DNA from: Actinocorallia populi
GTDB lineage: Bacteria; Actinomycetota; Actinomycetes; Streptosporangiales; Streptosporangiaceae
Direction: 5' to 3'
Assembly (NCBI RefSeq): GCF_002995495.1
Contig: NZ_PVZV01000004.1
Coordinates: 620,001-684,000, forward strand
Length of the DNA: 64,000 bases
A program made the position numbers and the translations under genes. The first letter of the stretch is position 1; the number at the start of each line of letters is the position of its first letter. Below are positions 46,351-55,762 of this stretch, piece by piece. The notes beneath the pieces are model-generated. The model made no database searches and had not been told where the DNA came from. It saw only the letters and a program-made list of their open reading frames with translations.

Positions 46351-47504
46351 ATGGATTTGACCGCCGCCGCAGTGCACGCGGCTCTCCGCGAGTTCGACGA
46401 GCTCGGACGGGAAGCGTTCCTCGCCAAGTACAGATTCCGCCGGGCCCGAAAGTTCTTCATCCTCCATGAGGGGCGCGAGTATGACTCGAAGGCCATCGCC
46501 GGTGCGGCGCACGGCCATCTGCCCGGTGCCGCTCCGCTCCGGGCTTCTGAGTTCTCCGGCGGAGAAGCCACATAGTCGGCGTGCTGCGAGCCCTGAATTT
46601 CACCGTGGTCGATCGGAGCGCCGGCGTCGCGCCCTTGGGGCCTTTCACACCGATCCACAGCCTGAGACCGAACTTGGTCAAGGGCCGCCCGATGCTCAAG
46701 CAAGCCGTCGTGCTGGTGTGGGCGATCGGCCGCGCCGTCCATGGACGGCCTCGGCTGGCACCCTGGACGGAGAGCCGAGAAGAACTCCACCCGCTGCTGA
46801 AGGAGTTCAAACGCGACGGCGAGAGCAAACGGCCGAACCCCGCCCACCCCATCGCGGCGCTCTACCAAGCCGGACTATGGGATCTTCAAGGATTCGACGG
46901 CGTGGTGCCGACCGCACACGGACACCCTGAAGACTGGTTCGCATCTCGGCACCCCACCGGAGGCCTGCCGACCGCATGCCACGACCTCGTCCGGACGTCC
47001 GTCACCGCCCGCCTCGAAGTCCTCGACGCGTTGCAGGAGAAGTTCGAGCTGTCTCCGGAGGAGTATGAGGCATTGCTCTCGGCCGCCGGAATCGATGATG
47101 AGACCGGGCCGAGGCCTGCCGTTGACGACGACTCCTATGCGCGGCTGTGTCGACTCGCGGAGTCCAGAGAGCAGCGCGGTCTACGCAGACCGAAGCTCAG
47201 AAACGAGCCGGTCAGACTCGACCCCGCACGCCGGGTGGTCCTGGAGCGCAGCGCTGGTAACTGCGAGTTCTGCGGCACGCCCGCACCCGACGTCACCGAC
47301 CGGGGCATACCCGTTCTGGAGGTCGACCACATCGAAGGCCTCGCTGAGGGAGGACGGGACCACCCTGAGCAGATGATCGCGCTATGCCCGAACTGCCATG
47401 CCGTCAAAACCCGAGGGACCAGACGTCACACCGTGGCCGAACAGCTCCGGGAGATAGCCACACGACGTCACCGGCAGAAGCTGGAGTCGAATGGCGACCG
47501 GTGA
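46351..47504 (+). pseudogene. ScoMcrA-like sulfur-binding HNH endonuclease, frameshifted
   Basis: One gene in two frames. 46351-46575 gives the N-terminal head (AALREFDELGREAFLAKY, EYDSKAIAGAAHG, FSGGEAT), then TAG; 46577 onward continues in another frame (VGVLRALNF). Next come a DNA sulfur-binding domain (LKQAVVLVWAIGRAVHG, PRLAPWTE, PNPAHPIAALYQAGLW) and an HNH nuclease (CEFCGTP, VDHIEGL, CPNCHAVK). Intact relatives such as ScoMcrA are type IV restriction enzymes that cut phosphorothioate-modified DNA. The shift at about 46573 probably inactivates it, unless the second frame is translated alone from 46581. Confidence 0.72.
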
Positions 47505-47944
47505 CGAAGCAAGTGAGGCCGCTGCCGATACGGGTGGTCTATCCCCGACCCGGCTCCCGTAGCCGGAGACGAAGACACCCCTTGAACACCCCTCCGACGG
47601 GCACGTCCGAGTTGCAGCGGATGCGAGCCCGAGAACGTCGGACGACTGACGATCAAATCCGCACGCGCCATCTTCGGACCGCCCCCGTCGAATTGGGCCG
47701 ACAATGATCGTGATGACGAGGTGCCCTTCGGTCCTGACGCGGGGAATTCGACTCCGTAACGGCGATCTTCGGATGGATCAAGACGACTCCCACAGCTCTG
47801 ACCCGCCTCTTCGCAGTCTGTGTTGTGTCCGTAGATCGGTGTGACGTCAAATCGTCTGCCTGGACGGACGGGGACTCCCACGCAACAGAGCCCCGTCCGT
47901 TCAGCGTCAAGCGCGGACACGGCGACTTCTCGGTCACGCCCTTA
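47505..47944. other. Intergenic before IS5-like element
   Basis: About 440 bp without a supported gene; a 10-bp stem at 47864-47873 / 47891-47900 is the only structure seen. Confidence 0.45.
47864..47900 (+). terminator. Possible terminator hairpin
   Basis: ACGGACGGGG pairs perfectly with CCCCGTCCGT across a 17-nt loop, downstream of the HNH gene. Confidence 0.35.
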
Positions 47945-49079
47945 GTGAGCGTTTGGGTCCTGAATAGGGTGTTTTATGCCTTTTTCTGTGGGTGACTGGG
48001 GACGCAAAGGGCGGGATATTCGAGGAAGTTGGCGCCTGGAGTGGCGCTCGGGGCGGGCGTGGCGGTGTTTGGCGGCTTTCCTCCTGTCTGATTCCAAAAC
48101 GCCCTGCTCGATGGTGCTTTGCGGGTGGCGGTGACGCTGTAGTTCGCTGCCGTGGCCTTCAGGGCCGTGGGCGGAGCGACCGGGCGGAGGTAGGCCGGGG
48201 CCATGGCGTCTTCCCCCTATCCGAGTGATCTGTCCGATGCCCGCTGGCAGCTGATCGAACCTGTCCTCACCGCCTGGCGCACCCGCCGCCAGGAAGCCGC
48301 TCTGGGTTTCGGGCGCAGGCCCGAGCACGACCTGCGCGCCATCATGAACGCGATCATCTACGTGGACCGCACCGGCATCGCCTGGCGCTACCTGCCGCAC
48401 GACTACCCGCCCTGGCAGAGCGTCTACTGGTACTTCGCCGCCTGGCGCGACGAAGGCATCTTCACCGAGCTGAACGGCCTGCTGCGCCGCCTGGCCAGAA
48501 AGGCCGAAGGCCGCAGCCCCGAGGCCTCGGCGTGCGCGATCGACGCCCAGAGCGTCAAGACCTCCGCCAACGTGCCCCTGACCAGCCAGGGCGTGGACGC
48601 GGCCAAGAAGATCATCGGCCGCAAACGCCACATCGCTACCGACACCCTCGGCCTGCTCCTGACCGTCCTGGTCACCGCCGCCAGCGTGCAGGACTCGGCC
48701 GCCGGCACCCGCCTGCTCGACCAGCTCGCCACCGGCCACCCCGCCGTCCGCAAGGCCTGGGTCGACGGCGGCTACCGCCCCTACTTCCTCGACCATGCTG
48801 CCACTTTGGGCATCGACGCCCAGATCGTGCCCCGTGACCCGGCCATCCGTGGCTTCACCGTCCTGCCCCGCAGGTGGGTGGCCGAACGGACCTTCGGGTG
48901 GCTCATGCACCACCGCCGCCTGGCCCGCGACTACGAGGCCCTGCCCGCCACCTCCGAAGCCATGATCCACCTGGCGATGATCGACAACATGACCCGCCGA
49001 CTCACTAGCGAAAACACCCCAAACTGGCGCGGAACCTGAAACCCGTGATCAGGCAGACTTCACGGCTTCAAACGCTCAC
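47945..49079 (+). mobile_element. Intact IS5-family insertion sequence
   Basis: Bounded by inverted ends GTGAGCGTTTG (47945-47955) and CAAACGCTCAC (49069-49079), with a TTA target duplication at 47942-47944 and 49080-49082. Length 1135 bp. One transposase gene inside. Intact ends, duplication and frame suggest recent insertion. Confidence 0.85.
48203..49039 (+). CDS. IS5-family transposase
   Basis: A 278-residue DDE transposase: an N-terminal YPSDLSDARWQLIEPVL, GIAWRYLPHDYPPWQSVYWYF, the first Asp in CAIDAQSVKTS, the second in WVDGGYRPYF, and Glu in WVAERTFGWLMHHRRLARDYE. Full length for the family and without interruption. ATG 48203. It moves the element that encodes it. Confidence 0.9.
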   Translation: MASSPYPSDLSDARWQLIEPVLTAWRTRRQEAALGFGRRPEHDLRAIMNAIIYVDRTGIAWRYLPHDYPPWQSVYWYFAAWRDEGIFTELNGLLRRLARKAEGRSPEASACAIDAQSVKTSANVPLTSQGVDAAKKIIGRKRHIATDTLGLLLTVLVTAASVQDSAAGTRLLDQLATGHPAVRKAWVDGGYRPYFLDHAATLGIDAQIVPRDPAIRGFTVLPRRWVAERTFGWLMHHRRLARDYEALPATSEAMIHLAMIDNMTRRLTSENTPNWRGT

Positions 49080-51737
49080 TTAGAAGATCCTGAGGTCGCT
49101 ACTGTGAACAGCGGGTGGATCTTCGATCGTGTCGCGATCGGTCGCCAGTTGTGTCAAAAGCCGGAGGAGACCGTCGATGGCTGAATGATCTGTGCATTTG
49201 ATTGCGTAGCCATAGTGGATCAGTCTTTTGCCTGATTTAAGGCGTTTGGGGAACCTGTCCAGGCCAGAGTCGTGGAAGTAGTCGCTCTCAGCCGGTACAT
49301 CGAGCCCTACGACACTTCGCATCTTGTCGAGGGGAGTCTCAGGTGCGACAACAACGGAACGGCTCTTGGTCTGCCGACTCAGGTAAACGGTTTGCCCGCT
49401 GTCCTGGTGTTCGAGTCTGAACCAGGACTGGTTCGAAGCCTTGGTGACTGTGAACCCCCACTTGATGGCGATGGCGACGACCTCATCCTGAGCAGCTTCG
49501 ATCTGTTGGGCGATCTCGGAGAGTGTCCCTTTGCCTTGGACTTCCCATCTGGTCGTCCCGCGGATTCCGGAAGGCGGATTGAGGCCAGCCTGCACCATCA
49601 TGCGCATGACAAGGCCACTGGGCGTGTAGCGTTCGCCGTCGACCGCCCATGTCAGAGGCGAATTCCTGTCATTGGACCAGGTCGCCCGGCCTCGTGAGGG
49701 CTCCTTTGAGATCCAGAGCAGAAGATCCCTCCGCTCCCGCTCGGTGTCCGGACGGAAGATCAGAGGCGTTCCGTCCTCTAGAGAGCCTTCATCGAGGATG
49801 ACCCTGACGGCGTCGGCCTTTCTAGCATTTGAGGATCTCAGGTCAACTGCTTTGGGACGGACCCGGGGGGTGGGTACGAAAGTACCTGTTTGGATGGCGA
49901 GAACGTCTTCGACCAGCTTGCGGCATTTGGAATGGTTCTTGAACAACGAGCCGAGGAACGCGCCGCTGTGTTGTTCGGCCACTTGAGCTGCGAGCTGGTC
50001 GTGCATCGTCTTGGTCAAGTCGCCGACGACCGCGAACCGTCCTTCCGCTGTCGCATCGGGGTCGTCGAGAACGTCTGGGCTCAGCCGAGAGAAGACCAGA
50101 TGAGCTATGAGCCGATTGCCGTGAACGGCGACTCCCGCATCACGGCCGCTGATCTCCTGCCGGAGCGCGGTGAGTCGTTCATCGATGGCGCGTAGGACCA
50201 GCACGCTATTCCACATGCGAACGACGTTGAGGTTTTCGGGGAACAGAGCTTGGTAGACACGGTCCTCACTGGATGACCACAAGCTGCTGACCTGTCGCTT
50301 CGCGTCCACCGCGAAGTCAGGGTCGGCCGAGGCACACGCCAGAGCGATCGCCGCCTCGTCGACTTCGCACCCGTCGTCGCCTGTGATGGGCTCGCTGCTG
50401 CGCCGCAGACCGTAGGTCTTGTTGAACTGAAGGCGGAACTGCGCCCGGATCATCTCCTGCCGCGGATCGAGCGCGATGAAGTCTCGAGCTTCTACTCCGT
50501 TCTGTGTGTTGGTGGCCCTGGTGACCCGTGAGCCGAACCCGTCGGGGCAGCCTTCGAGGGAGATGATCCGGACCCAGATTTTGGCATCCCCGAGCCGTTC
50601 GGGTTCTTTGCGTAGGATGGACCGGACGCTGGCCGCGGTCTGCGCACCGTTGACAATGGTCGCGCCGGTCACGCTGAATCTGCCGTACTCCCGGTTCGGA
50701 CTGTCGCGCACCGACCGGCGGACTTCCTCGGCGAGCACGGTGATCCCATTGTTGAAGTACCAGAAATGCTCGGGCTCGTTCCACAGTGTTGCAGTGAGGT
50801 CATCATTGACGGGGGTATGGCCTAGGGCGTCCCTGAGGTTGCCATCGAACAGACGCTCTCCGTGCTGCTCGTACCATTCTGCGATCTGGGTGGCGTTTGC
50901 GACGCCGTAGTACGCGCGATAGGGGGTGTCTGTACTGCCCCAGCCGGTCAGGTGTACGTCGATGTCGACGCCTCGAGAAGAGGCGCCGTTGACGATGAAG
51001 TCGTGTAGCGCGCGAGTCCCCAGCACGATGAGATCGATCATCTCTCCGTCGCTGTTGATCTCATCGCAGAAGTCTTCCAGGGGGCGGATGACCTCCGCCC
51101 CGAGTTGGTCCGAACCGGTGGAGACCAAGGCAATAGTGATCTTGGTTTGAGTGTTGAGCAGTGCCTGGTTGAGATCACTCTCCAGCGCCCGCAGCCTAGG
51201 GTTGAAGCGCTCGAACCGGGCAGCGAAAAGATCTTCTGCTCCATTGCGGAGTTTGAGTGCTTCGGCCTGGTTGAGGTTTTTGCGGCCATTATGGTGCCAT
51301 TTGGTCTGGACTAGGACGATCCGCTCATGCGCGTCGTCCACCGCAACACCGTCGATGCCGTTGTCGCTGAATCCGTCGATTACGCAGGCCGCCGCTGCCT
51401 GCGGTGTGAAGCCGGTGAGCGCCTGGATTCCGAGTGCGGTCAGGGCCCGGGACAGCACTGCCGGGTTGGACTCGCTGCGGTCTTGGAGGTCGGATAGGTC
51501 CAAGTGGGGGAGGAATTCGCGTTTGAGGTGCGCGGCGATCTGGTTGATGTGCAGGATGCTCAAGGTGCAAGCCTCGGCTTCGGGGAGGAGAGTGACAAGG
51601 ATCGATGTTACCTGGGACTTGTCTTCTCTGTAAGAAATTTTCGTCTTGTGATGGTTTTCGTGACCCTCTCTGTAGGCCTTGTCGCTGGCAGGAGCATGAG
51701 CATGGGTAACGGGCCACGGCTGATTCCGGTAGTTCAT
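49080..51737 (-). CDS. AIPR-family (abortive infection phage resistance) protein
   Basis: An 885-residue protein. The AIPR core lies at about residues 290-560, with EHFWYFNNGITVL and VTGATIVNGAQTAASV. An N-terminal part has a restriction-like look (DGFSDNGIDGVAVDD ... IVLVQTKWH, Asp and Gln-x-Lys of a Mrr/PD-(D/E)XK fold). The C-terminal 230 residues are an extra domain of unknown type. AIPR proteins are linked to phage defence. The start is uncertain: ATG 51737 or an internal TTG near 51566. The IS5-like element is inserted exactly at its TAA, leaving the protein intact. Confidence 0.78.
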   Translation of the reverse strand: MNYRNQPWPVTHAHAPASDKAYREGHENHHKTKISYREDKSQVTSILVTLLPEAEACTLSILHINQIAAHLKREFLPHLDLSDLQDRSESNPAVLSRALTALGIQALTGFTPQAAAACVIDGFSDNGIDGVAVDDAHERIVLVQTKWHHNGRKNLNQAEALKLRNGAEDLFAARFERFNPRLRALESDLNQALLNTQTKITIALVSTGSDQLGAEVIRPLEDFCDEINSDGEMIDLIVLGTRALHDFIVNGASSRGVDIDVHLTGWGSTDTPYRAYYGVANATQIAEWYEQHGERLFDGNLRDALGHTPVNDDLTATLWNEPEHFWYFNNGITVLAEEVRRSVRDSPNREYGRFSVTGATIVNGAQTAASVRSILRKEPERLGDAKIWVRIISLEGCPDGFGSRVTRATNTQNGVEARDFIALDPRQEMIRAQFRLQFNKTYGLRRSSEPITGDDGCEVDEAAIALACASADPDFAVDAKRQVSSLWSSSEDRVYQALFPENLNVVRMWNSVLVLRAIDERLTALRQEISGRDAGVAVHGNRLIAHLVFSRLSPDVLDDPDATAEGRFAVVGDLTKTMHDQLAAQVAEQHSGAFLGSLFKNHSKCRKLVEDVLAIQTGTFVPTPRVRPKAVDLRSSNARKADAVRVILDEGSLEDGTPLIFRPDTERERRDLLLWISKEPSRGRATWSNDRNSPLTWAVDGERYTPSGLVMRMMVQAGLNPPSGIRGTTRWEVQGKGTLSEIAQQIEAAQDEVVAIAIKWGFTVTKASNQSWFRLEHQDSGQTVYLSRQTKSRSVVVAPETPLDKMRSVVGLDVPAESDYFHDSGLDRFPKRLKSGKRLIHYGYAIKCTDHSAIDGLLRLLTQLATDRDTIEDPPAVHSSDLRIF

Positions 51738-52096
51738 CGCCTTTCATCACTTGCGGTCGTCGGCTGACCGCGTTCGTGCGCGAGGGTCACCACGTACACC
51801 AGCGCCGGTTGTCAGCGTTCACTGCGTACGGGGAGGCCGCGGGGGTGGTCCCATAGCACGACCGACGAGCCCTCGTTCCGACCCGCCGCTCCTCCTGATC
51901 CCCGGCCTGTGCGCCGGGGCACGGACCGGCGCGCAGGCCGGGTCCACGCGTCGGACGGCCCCGGCATCGGGCCTCCGCCAGACCGGTGCAGGACAGAGGC
52001 GGACCAACTGACCGCCGGCGTTTCCACAGGCACCGGTGCCGGAGAGCCTCCCGGGACTGGGCGGTCAGCGGAGCGACGCCAGGGAAGGATGCTCCT
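51738..52096. other. Intergenic with strong hairpin
   Basis: No supported gene; holds the hairpin at 51901-51942. Confidence 0.45.
51901..51942. terminator. 17-bp stem hairpin
   Basis: 51901-51917 pairs with 51926-51942 over 17 positions, one of them a G-T pair, loop of 8. It lies downstream of the minus-strand membrane protein gene. Confidence 0.5.
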
Positions 52097-52852
52097 TCAG
52101 GCCGTCGAGGCCGTGGATCCGGTAGGTCGTGTAGGAGATGAGGCTCGGGAGGGAGGACCGAAGAGTGCCAAGGGCGCGGCACCGGAGAACTCGAAGACGG
52201 CGGACCGGCTTATGGGTTCGGGATGGAAGGCCGTCACGGCGTCGTAGGAGAAGCTCCTCCACTGGCCGGAGACCAGGCAGATCAGCCGCCGGTCGGTCGC
52301 TATGACCCGTGTGGCGCACTGGTCGCGCCAGCACTGCATGGCGTCGGCTCGGGCCTGGCTGCGGTGGACGGCGTTGCCGAGGGCCGTCATGGCGACGCCC
52401 GCGGCGACGAACCGCGGATGACCGAAGAACACCCCGCTGACATGTCGGTACGTGGCCGTCCTGCCGTAGAAGCGTGCGTAGTTTGCCTGGAGGTCGAGAT
52501 ACGCGTGCTCGTCCGAGTCCAGTACGACTCCCCAGACGGTGAGGGGCTCAAGCCTTCCACCCGCCAAGAGCAAGGCGGTGAGCCGACACCCCTCGTCATG
52601 GCCATGCCGCTGGGCGGCGGCGAGTTCGACCCGTCGGGACTCCCGTGCACGTCCGCTCTCTCGCAAAGCCAGAATTCCGAACACGGGAGCCGCGAACGCG
52701 CTCAGCAGGCAGATGCCTCCGAGAAACAGTGCGGCCCGCATGGCCGGGAGACCCTCGCCGTCGGACGAAACAGAGACGAACGCCAGGGCGGCGAAGAAGC
52801 TGATCGCGCAGACTCGCACCGAGCCGGTGAACCGGGACCGCCACCGCCGCAT
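52097..52852 (-). CDS. Membrane protein, possibly frameshifted at C-terminus
   Basis: A 251-residue protein starting MRRWRSRFTG with two hydrophobic segments (about residues 10-30 and 40-65), then a soluble part with YRHVSGVFFGHPRF and CATRVIATDRRLICLVSGQW, which looks like a PH-like fold. The reading frame ends in a low-complexity tail, while a neighbouring frame (to 52065) offers a sensible ending (LISYTTYRIHGLDGLKEHP), so a frameshift near 52165 is likely. Function unknown. 52853-53186 holds nothing I can support. Confidence 0.5.
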   Translation of the reverse strand: MRRWRSRFTGSVRVCAISFFAALAFVSVSSDGEGLPAMRAALFLGGICLLSAFAAPVFGILALRESGRARESRRVELAAAQRHGHDEGCRLTALLLAGGRLEPLTVWGVVLDSDEHAYLDLQANYARFYGRTATYRHVSGVFFGHPRFVAAGVAMTALGNAVHRSQARADAMQCWRDQCATRVIATDRRLICLVSGQWRSFSYDAVTAFHPEPISRSAVFEFSGAAPLALFGPPSRASSPTRPTGSTASTA

Positions 52853-53186
52853 ACCGTCACCGCTTTCCGGAAAACGACCTCCAGCGGCGAGGCTACGACC
52901 GGGCCTCACCGGACGCGCTGCGATGGTTCAGATGAGGGAGAGACCGGAGGAATACTTTCCTGAGGCTTTCAGCGGATCCCGGAGACGAGCCGTGTCCTTG
53001 GTCGGCCCGGCCTACTGTGGACCGGGAGGGTTTGCCGTAAAGCCGACGACGGAGGTCATGTCGCCCAAGCTCGCGCTCACCAAGTCCTGCCTTGCTGAGT
53101 ACGGGTACTTCCCGAAGCCGGGGAACACCAGTGACCGCGTCGCCTTCACCATAGGTTCCGTAGATCCCCGCGTAGCTGTCTGGTGC

Positions 53187-54488
53187 TTACGGCTCAAGCC
53201 GGTTGGGCCCCCGGAAGAGAAAGGTCGTCTCTCTGATCGAGGGCAACCCTAGGAGGAGCATGAGAAGGCGGGAGAGTCCCAGACCGAGGCCGCCGTGGGG
53301 CGGAGTCCCGTAGCGGAAGCAGTTGAGATAGCTCTCGAGCGGTTCGAGGTCCATGCCTTTTTCTCGGGCCTGAGCAGTGAGGACGCCATAGCGGTGCTCA
53401 CGTTGGGCGCCAGTGGTGATCTCGATGCCCTTCCAGAGCAGGTCGAAGCTCTCAGTGACCGTCGGGTCGTCGGCGGGACGCAGGTGGTAGAAGGGACGGG
53501 CCTCGGCTGGGAACCGGGTCACGAAGACGAACTCATGGCCGGTTTCCTGAGCGATGAGCGCTGAGAGAGTACGTTCGCCTTCGGGGTCGAGGTCTTGCTT
53601 GGTTCCTTCGGAGTCCCACCCGGTGGCGTGCAGGCGAGCGAGGGCGTCGGCCATGGTGATGCGTGGGAACGGCAGGGCCGGGACGGTCACGGTGATGCCG
53701 AAGTGATCCTCGATAGCGGGACCGTGGGCCTCGGCTACGTCGGCGAGGACGCGTTGAAGCATGCGTTCTTCGACGGCCATGACGTCTTCTACGGAATCGA
53801 TCCAGGCCATCTCCAGGTCGACGCCGGTGAACTCGGTGGCGTGGCGTGAGGTGAAGGAGGGTTCTGCACGGAAGACGGGGCCGATCTCGAAGACGCGGTC
53901 GATGCCGCCTGCGATGGCCATCTGCTTGTAGAATTGCGGGGATTGGGCGAGGTAGGCGGTGCGGTCGAAGTAGCCGACTTTGAATACCTCGGCGCCTGAT
54001 TCTGAGGCTGTGCCCATGAGCTTGGGGGTGTGCAGTTCGGTGAAGCCCTCGGCCGCGGCTACTTCACGCATGGCACGTTCGACGGTGGTCTGAACGGTGA
54101 ACACGAGCTGCTGAGCGGGGCGCCGCAAGTCGAGGAACCGCCAGTCGAGACGCTGGTCGAGGTTCGTGTGCTCGTCGATCGGCAGTGGTGCTTCTGCCGG
54201 GGCGACGATCTCGACGCGGTCAGGGATGATCTCGAGGCCGCCGAGCTTGACCTTGTCGTTCATGACGACCTTGCCGGTGATTTTCACGGCGGATTCGACG
54301 GCCGAGGCCTCGAGGGTGTGCTCGATGGCGTCGTCAGCACGAATGTGAGTGATCTGGACGAGGCCGGTGTGGTCGCGGACGATCACGAACTGCATGCGTC
54401 GTTGGAGACGGAGAGCCTGGATCCAGCCGCAGACGGTGACCGTCTCGTCCGGGTGGTGGGGAAGGTCGCGGATCAGGGTGCGCGACAT
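53187..54488 (-). CDS. aspS: Compact archaeal-type aspartyl-tRNA synthetase
   Basis: A 433-residue class II synthetase. An OB-fold anticodon-binding domain (about 1-105, VTVCGWIQALRLQRRM) precedes the catalytic core: motif 1 region near ELHTPKLMG, motif 2 FEIGPVFRAEPSFTSRH, motif 3 GLGLGLSRLLMLLLGL. It lacks the large GAD insertion of bacterial AspRS (about 590 residues) and so is the archaeal/eukaryotic type, often non-discriminating between tRNA-Asp and tRNA-Asn. AAGGGAG precedes the ATG. As last gene of the oxygenase operon it may be a resistance copy or a pathway enzyme rather than a housekeeping one. Confidence 0.85.
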   Translation of the reverse strand: MSRTLIRDLPHHPDETVTVCGWIQALRLQRRMQFVIVRDHTGLVQITHIRADDAIEHTLEASAVESAVKITGKVVMNDKVKLGGLEIIPDRVEIVAPAEAPLPIDEHTNLDQRLDWRFLDLRRPAQQLVFTVQTTVERAMREVAAAEGFTELHTPKLMGTASESGAEVFKVGYFDRTAYLAQSPQFYKQMAIAGGIDRVFEIGPVFRAEPSFTSRHATEFTGVDLEMAWIDSVEDVMAVEERMLQRVLADVAEAHGPAIEDHFGITVTVPALPFPRITMADALARLHATGWDSEGTKQDLDPEGERTLSALIAQETGHEFVFVTRFPAEARPFYHLRPADDPTVTESFDLLWKGIEITTGAQREHRYGVLTAQAREKGMDLEPLESYLNCFRYGTPPHGGLGLGLSRLLMLLLGLPSIRETTFLFRGPNRLEP

Positions 54489-54620
54489 CGCGGCAACTCC
54501 CTTGGTTGCAGGCGCGTTGGTCGCGCCGGGTGAGCAGTGCGGTAGACGGCCGCCTGCGGGGACTTGATCAGGCTACCCGACAGGTGGCCGTGGGTCTTCC
54601 GCTTTTGGGTGCGGCAGCGG

Positions 54621-55736
54621 TCAAGCGAGGCTGAACACCCCGGAGAAGATGGGTAGTCGGTACTTTTCGATGATCTCGTTGAAGGCGACGTGGACGTCGA
54701 TGAGGCCGTCCAGGTCGTAGTGGAAGGGGATGTCTTGCTGGCCGACCACGAACGGAGTCAGAACGGTCGGTGAGGGGACGACACCGAGTGCGGAGATGGT
54801 CTCCAGGCCGCGGAGCGTGTCGTCAGGGGGTTCGATGCCTGCGAGCAGGCAGCTGCCGACCTGCTGGTGGCCGAAGATCTCGACGGCGTCGGTGAATACG
54901 GTGACGTAATCGTCGAAGGTCAGGGTGCCTTTGTATCCGTGGACGTAGCGCTTGCGGTAGTCGTTGTTGACGATCTCGACGCCGCTATTGAAGCGGCTGA
55001 CGCCCGCGTCCTTGAGCGCTTGGAGGTAGTCGCGGCGTGCGGCACCGTCATGACGGATGGCGTTGGGGATGACCTGAGAGACGTAGATGCCTTCGGTGTA
55101 GCCGACAGCGCGGAGCTCCGCAGCTAGACGACAGTGGCGGTCAAGTTCGAGCTGGGCGTCCTTGATGCTTCCGGTGCACAGCCAGACGATGTCGTACTTG
55201 GTCAGGAAGTCCTCGGCGTGTTCACGGACGTGCTGCAGGCAGGCTTCGAAGTTGTCGGAGTAGCCGGCTGCGGAAGCGCCTTGGACTGCGAGGATCTCCC
55301 ATTCGGACTCCTTGAAGCAGAAGTCGCATTTGTAGGCGCAGAAGGTGTGGTAGTCGAACACGAAGCTGCGCATGCCGTTTTCGCGGAGCAGTCCGAAGTT
55401 GTACATGCCGGTGGGGGCTCGATCACCGTCGATGAACTGGACGCAGCCGATGCGCTGAACCGTCCCGTTGATGCTGGCGCTCAGGTGGGTGCCGTCGAAC
55501 ATGAACGAGGAGAGCTGATTCACGCGGACGGTGACCTTCTTGCGGGTGTCCCCGTCGGAGACCTCTATCTCGATGCGGGGCACCACCTGGCCGAGGACGG
55601 GAAAGCGGATGTCCGCGGTGGTGAGCTGGACACCGTCACGGAGCACGCCGAGCCTGAACAGCTCGAGCTTGCTGACCTTGCCGGCGCCGGTGATGGCCAG
55701 GTTGAAACGGGAAGTACGCGAGGTAGGGGAAAACAC
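54621..55736 (-). CDS. Radical SAM enzyme
   Basis: A 371-residue protein with a CX3CX2C cluster motif (CAYKCDFC) near residue 132, after an N-terminal beta-rich domain of about 110 residues. The following TIM-barrel segments (VWLCTGSIKD, GIYVSQVIPN, RFNSGVEIVN, QVGSCLLAGIEPP) resemble those of the biotin synthase/MoaA-type superfamily, without a SPASM-type extra Cys cluster. The reaction is unknown. GTG start 55736 with GGGAG. Third gene of the operon, 26 nt after the amidohydrolase. Confidence 0.82.
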   Translation of the reverse strand: MFSPTSRTSRFNLAITGAGKVSKLELFRLGVLRDGVQLTTADIRFPVLGQVVPRIEIEVSDGDTRKKVTVRVNQLSSFMFDGTHLSASINGTVQRIGCVQFIDGDRAPTGMYNFGLLRENGMRSFVFDYHTFCAYKCDFCFKESEWEILAVQGASAAGYSDNFEACLQHVREHAEDFLTKYDIVWLCTGSIKDAQLELDRHCRLAAELRAVGYTEGIYVSQVIPNAIRHDGAARRDYLQALKDAGVSRFNSGVEIVNNDYRKRYVHGYKGTLTFDDYVTVFTDAVEIFGHQQVGSCLLAGIEPPDDTLRGLETISALGVVPSPTVLTPFVVGQQDIPFHYDLDGLIDVHVAFNEIIEKYRLPIFSGVFSLA

Positions 55737-55762
55737 GGTGTCTCCCTTTCAGAGGATCAGGC

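Noticed and set aside
46351-46575. Separate 74-residue gene before the HNH gene
   Set aside because: Its sequence continues in the next frame as one ScoMcrA-like protein, so it is the broken N-terminus and not a gene of its own.
47468-47920. 150-codon minus-strand frame
   Set aside because: No recognisable motif, overlaps the HNH gene end, Arg/Ser/Gly-rich shadow composition.
53160-53185. Second copy of the tRNA-Gly attachment site
   Set aside because: Only about 11 nt (CCCGCGTAGCT) match; no T-arm or acceptor strand follows.
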